From positions 1-6,213 of the forward strand of contig JAGVCD010000361.1 of NCBI GenBank assembly GCA_020059425.1: a stretch of DNA of 6,213 bases. Reading direction: 5' to 3'. This DNA is from Chamaesiphon sp. (GTDB lineage: Bacteria; Cyanobacteriota; Cyanobacteriia; Cyanobacteriales; Chamaesiphonaceae). Positions 1 through 5,839 of this stretch are shown piece after piece. Position numbers and translations under genes: made by a program. Position 1 is the stretch's first letter. The number at the start of each line of letters is the position of its first letter. Under the pieces are notes generated by a model. That model searched no databases. It saw only the letters and a program-made list of their open reading frames with translations, and had not been told where the DNA came from.

Positions 1-1752
1 AGAGACTTAAATGCTCAGCGATCGGATACCAGAGCAGCCCGGTCTTTTGTAGAGCAACAGTTGCCAGAAGTAGAAGCCAAGGTGAGAAAAGCCGAGAATG
101 ACCTCAGGTTATTCCGAGAGAAGGAAGGCGTAGTAGACCTTGCCGCTGAGGCGACGAAATCAGTAGAGACCTTTACGGATCTAAGTAAAGAAATTACAAC
201 AACTAGTGGCGAATTATCCGCTGAGACTGCCCGTGTTAACGAAATGAAAGCAGTTTTGGGGAACGATGTTCAAACTAATACTCGGATTGGCTTAGTTAGT
301 GAAACGCCTGGAGTGAGAGATTCGTTGGTGTCTCTACAAGCAGTCCAGAAAAAATTGGTAGAAGAACGTGCTCGCTTCACTGAAAATAGCCCCAACGTCC
401 AAGATCTACAAGCCAAAGAACAGGCTCTGAAAGCCGATCTGCAAAAGCGCATCAAAGGAACTTTGATTGGTGGTCGCAACCAAAGTCAAATCGTAGATTT
501 GCAATCTAAAGGGATTCAAGAGTCCATGATTGCTGATTATGCCAAAGCAGTTGCCGAGAAAAGTAGTTTAGAGAAAAAACTAGAATCATTGAAGTCTGTT
601 GCCGCTGGCTATAGTCAAAGAATTCAAAGGCTCCCCCAATTAGAGCAGCAGATGCGCGATTTGGGGAGAGGGGTAGAGGTTTCGGTAACCACTTATAAGA
701 CCCTCTTGGCTCGGTTGCAAGAGTTTAAAATTGCAGAAAATCAAAATACCGGTAATGTATCTGTCGTAGTACCAGCAACTCTACCGGGCGAGAAGGAAAA
801 AATTTCAGCGAAGCTAGAACAAAGTATCAGCGTCGGAGTGCTCTTAGGACTAATTCTGGGTACTATTACTGCCCTTGTTTTAGACAGTTTCGATCGACGG
901 ATCAAAACGGCTCAAGAAGCTCGTGATTTATTACCAGCATTTCCAGTATTAGGTATTATTCCTGGCTTTGAGCAAAAAGACCTCATTGTTACGACCAAAT
1001 TGCTGTTTGGTGAATCGACAAATATGCATAAGTCGATTCACAAAAATGCTGGTAGTGATATGGAAAAAGAAGCTTTTCGCTCATTACAAGCCAATTTGCG
1101 CTTCCTTAATGCCGATAACCAAGTCAAAGTATTGGTGATGTCGAGTTCTCGACCGCGCGAAGGTAAATCTACAGTAGCCGCTAACCTAGCCATTGTTACA
1201 TCAGAATTGGGTAGAAGAGTCCTGTTGGTGGACGCTGACATGCGCAAGCCTTCCCAGCACAGAATTTGGCGCCAAGATCCCAGTGTTGGCTTAAGTAGTG
1301 TGTTGACTGGACAAATTAGTTTTGATGATGCGGTGATTGAACTTGATCCCAACCTGTATTTATTAACCGCCGGTATTATTCCACCGAACCCAGTTGCTTT
1401 AATTGATTCATCACAGATGGGTATATTAATAGCAGAGTGGTCTAGAGATTTTGATGTGGTGATTATTGATGCGCCACCATTGACGGTAGCAGCAGATGCC
1501 ACAATTTTATCTAGACAATCTAATGGTCTAGTGTTTGTCTGTCGTCCTGGGGTCGCTGATAAGGATTCGATCGATGCCTGTAATGAGATTTTGACTCAGT
1601 CTGGCCAAAATGTTTTGGGTATGGTACTCAATGATGTCCAAGTGGATCCTGGCAAACGTTTCAAGGACTATTATTACAGTACTAATGGCAATGACCAGAT
1701 TCCGACCACGATTACGGCGGTTTTAGTGGATGACAACAAAACTAAAAACTAA
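1..1752 (+). CDS. Wzc/CpsD-type exopolysaccharide polymerization tyrosine kinase (5' partial)
   Basis: Inner-membrane co-polymerase and BY-kinase that controls chain length and export of exopolysaccharide or capsule by autophosphorylation. The frame is open from base 1 with no start in view, so the gene begins upstream; 583 codons are visible (numbered from base 1). The first ~250 residues are charged and coiled-coil-like, as in the periplasmic Wzz part. A segment near residues 210-255 (RLPQLEQQ to GNV) resembles the GNVR region before the second membrane helix. That helix lies at about 275-295. The cytoplasmic kinase follows: Walker A SSSRPREGKST (381-391), Walker A' VLLVDAD ending at 411, and Walker B DVVIIDAPP (485-493). 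The C-terminal tyrosine cluster is only YYY (557-559), with a 24-residue tail. The oligomerisation motif EX2RX2R reads E357-R360-Q363, so the last Arg is Gln. The first membrane helix is outside the window. A terminator follows at 1779-1810. Family is secure; which polysaccharide it serves is not visible. Confidence 0.93.
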   Translation, partial: RDLNAQRSDTRAARSFVEQQLPEVEAKVRKAENDLRLFREKEGVVDLAAEATKSVETFTDLSKEITTTSGELSAETARVNEMKAVLGNDVQTNTRIGLVSETPGVRDSLVSLQAVQKKLVEERARFTENSPNVQDLQAKEQALKADLQKRIKGTLIGGRNQSQIVDLQSKGIQESMIADYAKAVAEKSSLEKKLESLKSVAAGYSQRIQRLPQLEQQMRDLGRGVEVSVTTYKTLLARLQEFKIAENQNTGNVSVVVPATLPGEKEKISAKLEQSISVGVLLGLILGTITALVLDSFDRRIKTAQEARDLLPAFPVLGIIPGFEQKDLIVTTKLLFGESTNMHKSIHKNAGSDMEKEAFRSLQANLRFLNADNQVKVLVMSSSRPREGKSTVAANLAIVTSELGRRVLLVDADMRKPSQHRIWRQDPSVGLSSVLTGQISFDDAVIELDPNLYLLTAGIIPPNPVALIDSSQMGILIAEWSRDFDVVIIDAPPLTVAADATILSRQSNGLVFVCRPGVADKDSIDACNEILTQSGQNVLGMVLNDVQVDPGKRFKDYYYSTNGNDQIPTTITAVLVDDNKTKN

Positions 1753-1778
1753 TTTCTCTTAGCAATAAGCAAGTATGG

Positions 1779-1810
1779 AAAAAGGGCGAGTATATATACT
1801 CGCCCTTTTT
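1779..1810. terminator. Bidirectional Rho-independent terminator
   Basis: This is a perfect 32-bp palindrome. Its left half is AAAAAGGGCGAGTATA and its right half is the exact reverse complement. The GC-rich stem part (GGGCGAG/CTCGCCC) is flanked by A5 on the left and T5 on the right, so it gives a hairpin plus U-run read from either strand. It sits 26 bases after the kinase stop codon and 16 bases beyond the 3' end of the convergent tRNA-Leu, so it can end both transcripts. Confidence 0.9.
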
Positions 1811-1826
1811 CTATACTCTATTAAAG

Positions 1827-1910
1827 TGCAGAACCCGAGACTCGAACTCGGAAGTCCTTGCGAACACTAGAACCTGAATCTAGCGCGTCTACCAATTCCG
1901 CCAGTCCTGC
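1827..1910 (-). tRNA. tRNA-Leu (anticodon CAG)
   Basis: The 84-nt sequence folds as a class II (long variable arm) tRNA. The acceptor stem is GCAGGAC with GTTCTGC (7 bp, one G-U) and the discriminator is A, as expected for leucine. The anticodon stem CTAGA/TCTAG holds the loop TTCAGGT, which gives anticodon CAG (plus-strand bases 1874-1876) reading CUG codons. The variable arm is GTTC-GCAA-GGAC. The T arm CCGAG/CTCGG closes the loop TTCGAGT. The 3' CCA is not encoded: after the discriminator come CTTTAA, so CCA must be added enzymatically. A near-consensus promoter lies just upstream and the palindromic terminator just downstream, so it looks like an autonomous single-gene unit. Confidence 0.96.
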
Positions 1911-1936
1911 AGATGGTTTTGTCAACCAAGGTTTCC

Positions 1937-1965
1937 ATCATAAAATCTCTGTCTTGTCCTGTCAA
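1937..1965 (-). promoter_or_regulatory. Sigma70-type promoter of tRNA-Leu
   Basis: On the minus strand a perfect -35 TTGACA (1965 to 1960) is followed after exactly 17 bases by TATGAT (1942 to 1937), one mismatch from the -10 consensus. The predicted start, about 7 bases further on near 1930, would leave a leader of roughly 20 nt before the mature tRNA 5' end at 1910. This is the strongest promoter-like sequence I found in the window, as expected for a stable RNA gene. Confidence 0.82.
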
Positions 1966-1987
1966 GAGCCAACACAGATGGCATAAT
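1959..1987 (+). promoter_or_regulatory. Possible ndhN promoter, overlapping the tRNA-Leu promoter
   Basis: On the plus strand CTGTCA (1959-1964, 4 of 6 matches to TTGACA) is followed after 17 bases by CATAAT (1982-1987, 5 of 6 matches to TATAAT). Initiation near 1994 would give a leader of about 55 nt. The -35 occupies almost the same bases as the opposite-strand -35 of tRNA-Leu. The spacing is ideal but the -35 is weak, so this is a suggestion only. Confidence 0.45.
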
Positions 1988-2034
1988 GTAAGCTGGAAGA
2001 TTTTGCAGATTACTGCTTCAGCTCTACATCAAGA

Positions 2035-2040
2035 GAAAGG
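2035..2040 (+). promoter_or_regulatory. Ribosome binding site of ndhN
   Basis: GAAAGG lies 8 bases before the GTG at 2049. It supports that GTG as the start, which otherwise rests on the match of the N-terminus MPLLTTGK to NdhN proteins. Confidence 0.65.
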
Positions 2041-2048
2041 TTCATACC

Positions 2049-2504
2049 GTGCCATTACTAACAACTGGTAAATCATTCATTCGCGACCTAGAACAGCATG
2101 GTTCTTTGGGAGTTTACGCCCCTCTAGAAGGTGGTTACGAAGGTCGCTATCAAAGGCGGCTACGCGCTACTGGTTACGATAGTAGTAGATTGCTAGCTAG
2201 AGGATTGGGCGATCTATCAGCATTTCTGACCGGTGTGCATACGGTGCGTCCGGCACACCTAGGAAAAAAAGATATCCGTGTTTATCAGGTGCCGCCTATC
2301 ATCCAGACGCAACTAGACTATTTGCCAGCTACTTCTAAGGGTCTGGTTTTATGGTTAGTGGATGGACATATTTTGTCGGGGGAAGAGTTGGGATATTTAT
2401 CTACTCTGCCCCGGCTGATGCCTCAGGTGAAAGTGATTGTAGAATTAGGCGGTGAACGCTATTTTCGCTGGGAAAAACTTACTCCTGAATTGGTCTATGC
2501 CTGA
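2049..2504 (+). CDS. ndhN: NAD(P)H-quinone oxidoreductase subunit N (NdhN)
   Basis: Small hydrophilic subunit of the cyanobacterial/plastid NDH-1 complex on the cytoplasmic face of the thylakoid membrane. The complex takes electrons from ferredoxin into the plastoquinone pool for cyclic electron flow and respiration. NdhN is one of the subunits specific to oxygenic phototrophs. The 151-residue product has the family's conserved blocks in order: N-terminal LLTTGKSFIRDLEQHGSLGV, then GGYEGRYQRRLRATGY, ARGLGDLSAFLTGVHTVRP, HLGKK, the VPPI segment, KGLVLWLVDG and VELGGERYFRW. There is no signal peptide or membrane helix. Length is close to the family's usual 150-160. The start codon is GTG, with GAAAGG 8 bases upstream; no in-frame ATG would keep the conserved N-terminus. 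The 3' end overlaps the proposed start of the next gene by 8 bases, so co-transcription is likely. Tail residues after ERYFRW are less recognisable to me. Confidence 0.95.
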   Translation: MPLLTTGKSFIRDLEQHGSLGVYAPLEGGYEGRYQRRLRATGYDSSRLLARGLGDLSAFLTGVHTVRPAHLGKKDIRVYQVPPIIQTQLDYLPATSKGLVLWLVDGHILSGEELGYLSTLPRLMPQVKVIVELGGERYFRWEKLTPELVYA

Positions 2505-3177
2505 GACAATGAGGCTGATTGCTGCGGTTATTTTTGACCTAGATGGTGTCTTGGCTGATACGATCGATCTGCATTATCGCTCTTGGCAACAGGTAGCTGA
2601 TGATGAAAATATTCCTTTTGATAAGTCTCAGTACGAACAAATTCTGGGAATGAATCGAGAAGACAGTGTGAATCGGTTGCTAGGCGATCGAATCATTAGT
2701 GCCGAGTTAAAGCAGGACATGCTCGATCGTAAGAATAATTATTATCTAAGACTTGTGGAATCCTTAGATAGTAGCCAGCTCTTACCGGGAGTGGCTGATT
2801 TGTTAGAGGAACTCCAATTTCAAAAAATTCGGATCGCCTTGGGTTCTTCTAGTAAGAATGCCGAATTCGTCCTTCAGCGACTAGAAGTTCGACACTTTTT
2901 TGAGTATGTTGCTGATGGCCACAGTGTCGAGCAGTTTAAACCAGCTCCAGATGTTTTTCTGAAGGCTGCTGCTTTACTACAAATTGAACCAGCCCAATGC
3001 CTAGTTATTGAAGATGCTGCTGCTGGGGTATTGGCCGCCTTAGCGGCAGGGATGAAGGTGGTGGGGGTGGGGCCAGAAGAAAGGTTACGTTCCGCCGATC
3101 TAGTGCTGCCCAGCCTCGCTGGTTACCATTGGGATGATATTTTGAGCAAATTATTAGCTGTTCATATGTCTGACTAG
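2497..3177 (+). CDS. pgmB: Beta-phosphoglucomutase-like HAD hydrolase
   Basis: HAD-superfamily enzyme that most resembles beta-phosphoglucomutase, which interconverts beta-glucose 1-phosphate and glucose 6-phosphate through a 1,6-bisphosphate. Numbered from the ATG at 2497 (226 aa), the sequence has motif I FDLDGV with nucleophile D14 and acid/base D16. H26 matches His20 of the Lactococcus enzyme. The cap motif is GMNREDS with R54. Motif II is GSSSKN (S117, S119, K120), followed by FKPAPDVF with K148 and the metal-binding pair E172-D173 in VIEDAAAG. These are the substrate-binding positions that separate this enzyme from plain phosphatases of the family. Start choice is uncertain: GTG 2452, ATG 2497 and ATG 2509 are all in frame and none has a good Shine-Dalgarno. 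I prefer 2497 or 2509, because HAD proteins begin a few residues before FDLDG. No GH65 phosphorylase, the usual source of the substrate, is in the window. Trehalose or sucrose-related phosphatase activity is a less likely alternative. Confidence 0.85.
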   Translation: MPETMRLIAAVIFDLDGVLADTIDLHYRSWQQVADDENIPFDKSQYEQILGMNREDSVNRLLGDRIISAELKQDMLDRKNNYYLRLVESLDSSQLLPGVADLLEELQFQKIRIALGSSSKNAEFVLQRLEVRHFFEYVADGHSVEQFKPAPDVFLKAAALLQIEPAQCLVIEDAAAGVLAALAAGMKVVGVGPEERLRSADLVLPSLAGYHWDDILSKLLAVHMSD

Positions 3178-3473
3178 CTAGCGCTTTCTTCGGTGTCGGA
3201 TACATTGTTATAGCTGGGCAAGTCGTTATAGAGAGCATCCAAGCGGGCTCGGGCATCATCGACAGTAATAGATTTCATCACCAGCAAAGGCTCACTAGTC
3301 AGGCGGCCAGTCTCGTCCAGTAGCTCGGGGTGGGGAACATACTGCTGCCTGGATGTGGTCGGTGCGTAGTGATTCTGAGAATCTACGCTGAATTGCACCA
3401 GGTTCCTGATCAGATTGCCGATCGCCAAAAACGCTACAACAGTAAATGCGATTAAGTAAAGAATGTGGAGCAT
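3174..3473 (-). CDS. DUF2973 family small membrane protein
   Basis: The 99-residue product has a hydrophobic N-terminus, LYLIAFTVVAFLAIGNLI (about residues 5-22), likely one membrane helix. A positive/polar stretch follows, then a soluble tail with the conserved-looking blocks VPHPELLDETGRLTSEPLLVM and TVDDARARLDALYNDLP and an acidic end. I recognise these blocks as the cyanobacterial family DUF2973, whose function is unknown to me. The ATG at 3473 starts directly before the helix; no Shine-Dalgarno is visible in the AT-rich leader. It lies 40 bases downstream of the DUF2605 gene on the same strand, a pairing I recall from other cyanobacteria, so the two are probably one operon. Its TAG stop shares bases with the stop of the convergent pgmB. 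Role is not inferable beyond a membrane-anchored accessory protein. Confidence 0.83.
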   Translation of the reverse strand: MLHILYLIAFTVVAFLAIGNLIRNLVQFSVDSQNHYAPTTSRQQYVPHPELLDETGRLTSEPLLVMKSITVDDARARLDALYNDLPSYNNVSDTEESAS

Positions 3474-3513
3474 ATTTTAAAGATAATTATTTTTGTAATA
3501 GAGCAGCGGTAGT

Positions 3514-3846
3514 CTAATCCTGATTGGTCTTGGCTGACTGGAGCTGACGAAATAAAGTCGCCACTCGCCAACATTCCCCTACTATTTTATGCCATGTCAG
3601 CATCGTACTGGGTTCGATACCTACTTGGCCATCGGTGGCATTAAATAGCATTTGCGCCACGCTCACTTCCTGGACAGCATTCTTGACTTTAGCCAATAAC
3701 TCATTTTGCTCAGCTTCACTTAAAAAACTAATTCGCTCACTTTCTAATAAACTGATCGATCGCGCAAACCAATGACTAAAATCTTCCAAAAGAGGTTGGA
3801 GTATGGTTTTTAGTAGATCTTGTTCGGAGGGATGAGAGGGGGGCAT
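3514..3846 (-). CDS. DUF2605 family protein of unknown function
   Basis: The 110-residue product is soluble, with no signal peptide or membrane helix. It is mostly predicted helical and rich in Leu and Glu. Recognisable blocks are SEQDLLKTILQPLLEDFSHWF near the start, LLESERISFLSEAEQNELLAKV in the middle, then VSVAQMLFNATDGQVGIEPS and the Trp-containing MLTWHKIVGECWRVATLFRQL. I read this as the cyanobacterial DUF2605 family; no enzymatic motif is visible. The ATG at 3846 lacks a clear Shine-Dalgarno but gives the expected family N-terminus. It is the first gene of a two-gene operon with the DUF2973 gene (gap 40 bases) and is divergent from thrS across 176 bases. A possible -10 element lies about 34 bases before the start codon. 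Confidence 0.83.
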   Translation of the reverse strand: MPPSHPSEQDLLKTILQPLLEDFSHWFARSISLLESERISFLSEAEQNELLAKVKNAVQEVSVAQMLFNATDGQVGIEPSTMLTWHKIVGECWRVATLFRQLQSAKTNQD

Positions 3847-3878
3847 TGCATTTAATAGGGGGATTGTTACGTAGGTAA

Positions 3879-3889
3879 TATTCTAACCT
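3879..3889 (-). promoter_or_regulatory. Possible -10 element of the DUF2605-DUF2973 operon
   Basis: On the minus strand AGGTTAGAATA contains TAGAAT (3885 to 3880), one mismatch from the -10 consensus. Initiation near 3873 would leave a leader of about 27 nt before the ATG at 3846. No good -35 is found at 16-18 bases (the 17-base position reads ACTTTA). Support comes mainly from the identical 11-mer at the mirrored position before thrS. Confidence 0.5.
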
Positions 3890-3975
3890 TTTTTACAATT
3901 CTTAAAGTAATGTTGATCGACCACCGAAACTACTGGTCTAGTGCTAATCGAGAAGATCTAGAGATCTGGCCAGAG

Positions 3976-3986
3976 AGGTTAGAATA
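3976..3986 (+). promoter_or_regulatory. Possible -10 element of the thrS-rimM operon
   Basis: AGGTTAGAATA contains TAGAAT (3980-3985). Initiation near 3992 would give a leader of about 31 nt before the thrS ATG at 4023. The -35 position at 17 bases reads TCTAGA, a poor match, so either an activator or an extended contact may compensate. It is an exact inverted copy of the element at 3879-3889. Confidence 0.5.
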
Positions 3987-4022
3987 AATATTGGATTTAA
4001 AGTTGCAGGGAATCTCGCTCCA

Positions 4023-5837
4023 ATGTCTATCGCCGACCAGCCAGAATCAATCTATCTACCGAAGACTAACGAGTCTGATAGTCTCAAGAAAATTAGACAT
4101 ACCACCTCCCATGTGATGGCGATGGCGGTGCAAAAGCTTTTCCCCAAAGCGCAGGTGACGATCGGACCTTGGATTGACAACGGCTTTTACTATGACTTTG
4201 ACGTGCCCGAGGCTTTTACCGAAGCAGACTTGAAGGCCATCAAAAAGGAAATGATTAAGATCATTAACCAGAAGTTGCCAGTCATTCGGGAAGAAGTCAC
4301 GCGGGAAATAGCAGCAGCTCGGATTCAAGAAATTAATGAGCCTTACAAAGCCGAGATTCTGGCTGATATTAAAACCGAACCGATTACCATCTATCACTTG
4401 GGCGATAAATGGTGGGATCTATGTGCTGGCCCGCATGTAGAAAATACTGGGGACTTAAATCCGAAGGCGATCGAATTAGAAAGCGTGGCAGGTGCTTACT
4501 GGCGCGGTGATGAAACCAAGGCGCAACTCCAACGCATCTATGGCACCGCTTGGGAAAACCCCGAACAGCTCGCCGAATACAAGCGCCGCAAGGAAGAAGC
4601 CCTAAAGCGTGATCACCGCAAGTTGGGCAAAGAACTAGGTCTGTTCATTTTCTCGGATTCTGTCGGAGCCGGCTTACCGCTCTGGACTCCTAAAGGTACA
4701 ATCTTGCGATCGACCCTCGAAGACTTTTTGAAAAAAGAACAGATCAAGCGCGGTTATCAACAGGTCGTTACTCCCCACATTGCCAAAGTAGATCTATTTA
4801 AAATTTCTGGTCATTGGCAGAAATACAAGGAAGATATGTTTCCGATGATGGCCGAAGATGATGCGGCCAGAGCAGCGGAGCAAGGCTTTGTGATGAAGCC
4901 GATGAATTGCCCTTTCCACATTCAGATCTATAAGAATGAACTGCGTTCCTATCGAGAACTGCCTATGCGGTTGGCAGAATTTGGGACAGTTTACCGCTAC
5001 GAACAATCCGGCGAATTGGGCGGACTAACCAGAGTACGCGGCTTTACGGTGGACGATTCCCACTTGTTTGTGACTCCCGACCAATTAGATGCGGAGTTCT
5101 TGAATGTAGTGGATTTGATTCTACATGTATTTAAAGCCTTGAATTTGAAGAAATTCAAAGCCAGATTGAGCTTCCGCGATCCAGAGCTAAAAGATAAATA
5201 CATCGGCTCCGATGAGGCTTGGGAAAAAGCCCAAGGTGCCATTCGGCGAGCCGTAGAAAACCTGGGTCTGGAGCATTTTGAAGGCATTGGCGAAGCCGCT
5301 TTTTACGGACCCAAGCTGGATTTTATTTTCCAAGATGTTTTGGAACGGGAATGGCAGCTCGGTACCGTCCAGGTAGACTACAGCTTGCCAGAGCGGTTTG
5401 AACTGGAATATGTCTCCGAAGACAGCAGCCGCCAACGACCAGTGATGATTCACCGGGCACCGTTCGGCTCTTTAGAACGACTGATTGGCATCTTGATTGA
5501 AGAATACGCTGGTGATTTCCCCTTGTGGCTAGCACCCGTCCAAATGCGCTTAGTGCCAGTAGCACATGATTTTGCGCCCTTTGCTCAAGAAGTTTGTCAA
5601 CAACTATTAGCCGCAGGAGTTCGAGCTGAAGTTGATAACAGCAACGAACGCTTAGGTAAAATGATTCGCAATGCCGAAAAATCCAAGATTCCAGTAGTTG
5701 GTGTGATCGGTGCCAACGAAGTGGAAAACCGCACCGTTAGCATCCGCACCCGCGCCGATGGTGAATTGGGAGCCATGCCCGTAGCGACAGTGCACGATCG
5801 ACTAATCCAAGCCTTAAATAACTACAGTAACTTTTAA
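4023..5837 (+). CDS. thrS: Threonyl-tRNA synthetase, lacking the N-terminal TGS domain
   Basis: Cytoplasmic class II aminoacyl-tRNA synthetase that charges tRNA-Thr and edits mischarged Ser-tRNA-Thr. The 604-residue product has an editing (N2) domain with H26-T-T-S-H30 and C134-A-G-P-H138, matching the E. coli His73/His77 and Cys182/His186 set. The catalytic core follows, with the zinc ligands C296 (MNCPFH), H347 (DDSHLF) and H477 (MIHRAPFG). Motif 2 is visible in YRYEQSGELGGLTRVRGFT and motif 3 in GSLERLIGILIEEY. A C-terminal anticodon-binding domain begins near LWLAPVQMR. Only 25 residues precede H26, against 72 in E. coli, so the TGS (N1) domain is absent; from memory this is normal for cyanobacterial ThrRS. 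The chosen ATG gives MSIADQPESIYLPKT; the conserved IYLPKT follows within 15 residues. rimM begins 2 bases after the stop, so the two are likely one operon. Confidence 0.98.
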   Translation: MSIADQPESIYLPKTNESDSLKKIRHTTSHVMAMAVQKLFPKAQVTIGPWIDNGFYYDFDVPEAFTEADLKAIKKEMIKIINQKLPVIREEVTREIAAARIQEINEPYKAEILADIKTEPITIYHLGDKWWDLCAGPHVENTGDLNPKAIELESVAGAYWRGDETKAQLQRIYGTAWENPEQLAEYKRRKEEALKRDHRKLGKELGLFIFSDSVGAGLPLWTPKGTILRSTLEDFLKKEQIKRGYQQVVTPHIAKVDLFKISGHWQKYKEDMFPMMAEDDAARAAEQGFVMKPMNCPFHIQIYKNELRSYRELPMRLAEFGTVYRYEQSGELGGLTRVRGFTVDDSHLFVTPDQLDAEFLNVVDLILHVFKALNLKKFKARLSFRDPELKDKYIGSDEAWEKAQGAIRRAVENLGLEHFEGIGEAAFYGPKLDFIFQDVLEREWQLGTVQVDYSLPERFELEYVSEDSSRQRPVMIHRAPFGSLERLIGILIEEYAGDFPLWLAPVQMRLVPVAHDFAPFAQEVCQQLLAAGVRAEVDNSNERLGKMIRNAEKSKIPVVGVIGANEVENRTVSIRTRADGELGAMPVATVHDRLIQALNNYSNF

Positions 5838-5839
5838 CG

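Larger units (their letters stand above)
3847..4022. other. Divergent intergenic regulatory region between DUF2605 and thrS
   Basis: These 176 bases separate two outward-facing units and contain no credible ORF. They hold an 11-bp perfect inverted repeat (3879-3889 and 3976-3986) carrying both presumed -10 boxes. They also hold two AGATCT palindromes two bases apart (3954-3959 and 3962-3967) and an adjacent CTGGCCAG palindrome. I see no GTA-N8-TAC NtcA site. Near thrS, AGGG at 4007-4010 lies 12 bases before the ATG, a long spacing for a ribosome binding site. Confidence 0.6.

Noticed and set aside
61..63. TTG at base 61 as the start of the kinase gene
   Set aside because: The frame is open from base 1 and the upstream residues (RAARSFVEQQLPEVEAKV) continue the Wzz-like domain; the first membrane helix must lie still further upstream.
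1038..1502. 154-codon minus-strand open frame opposite the kinase
   Set aside because: It lies entirely within the ATPase domain of the kinase in the antisense direction, resembles no known family and has no ribosome binding site; it is a shadow of a conserved coding region.
3057..3072. G-rich run GGTGGTGGGGGTGGGG as a possible G-quadruplex
   Set aside because: It encodes the conserved VVGVG segment of the HAD enzyme and supports at most two tetrads, so codon content explains it.
3481..3495. AGATAATTATTTTTG as a Fur/Zur-like box before the DUF2973 gene
   Set aside because: About 10 of 14 positions fit a remembered TGATAATNATTATCA pattern, but the spacer is very AT-rich, only one half is good, and it lies inside an operon.
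3847..4022. T-box or other tRNA-sensing leader for thrS
   Set aside because: The presumed leader is only about 31 nt, with no specifier hairpin, antiterminator or terminator, and T-boxes are not expected in cyanobacteria.
4056..5565. Several minus-strand open frames of 70-113 codons opposite thrS
   Set aside because: All overlap strongly conserved ThrRS sequence and overlap each other, with compositions typical of antisense shadows.
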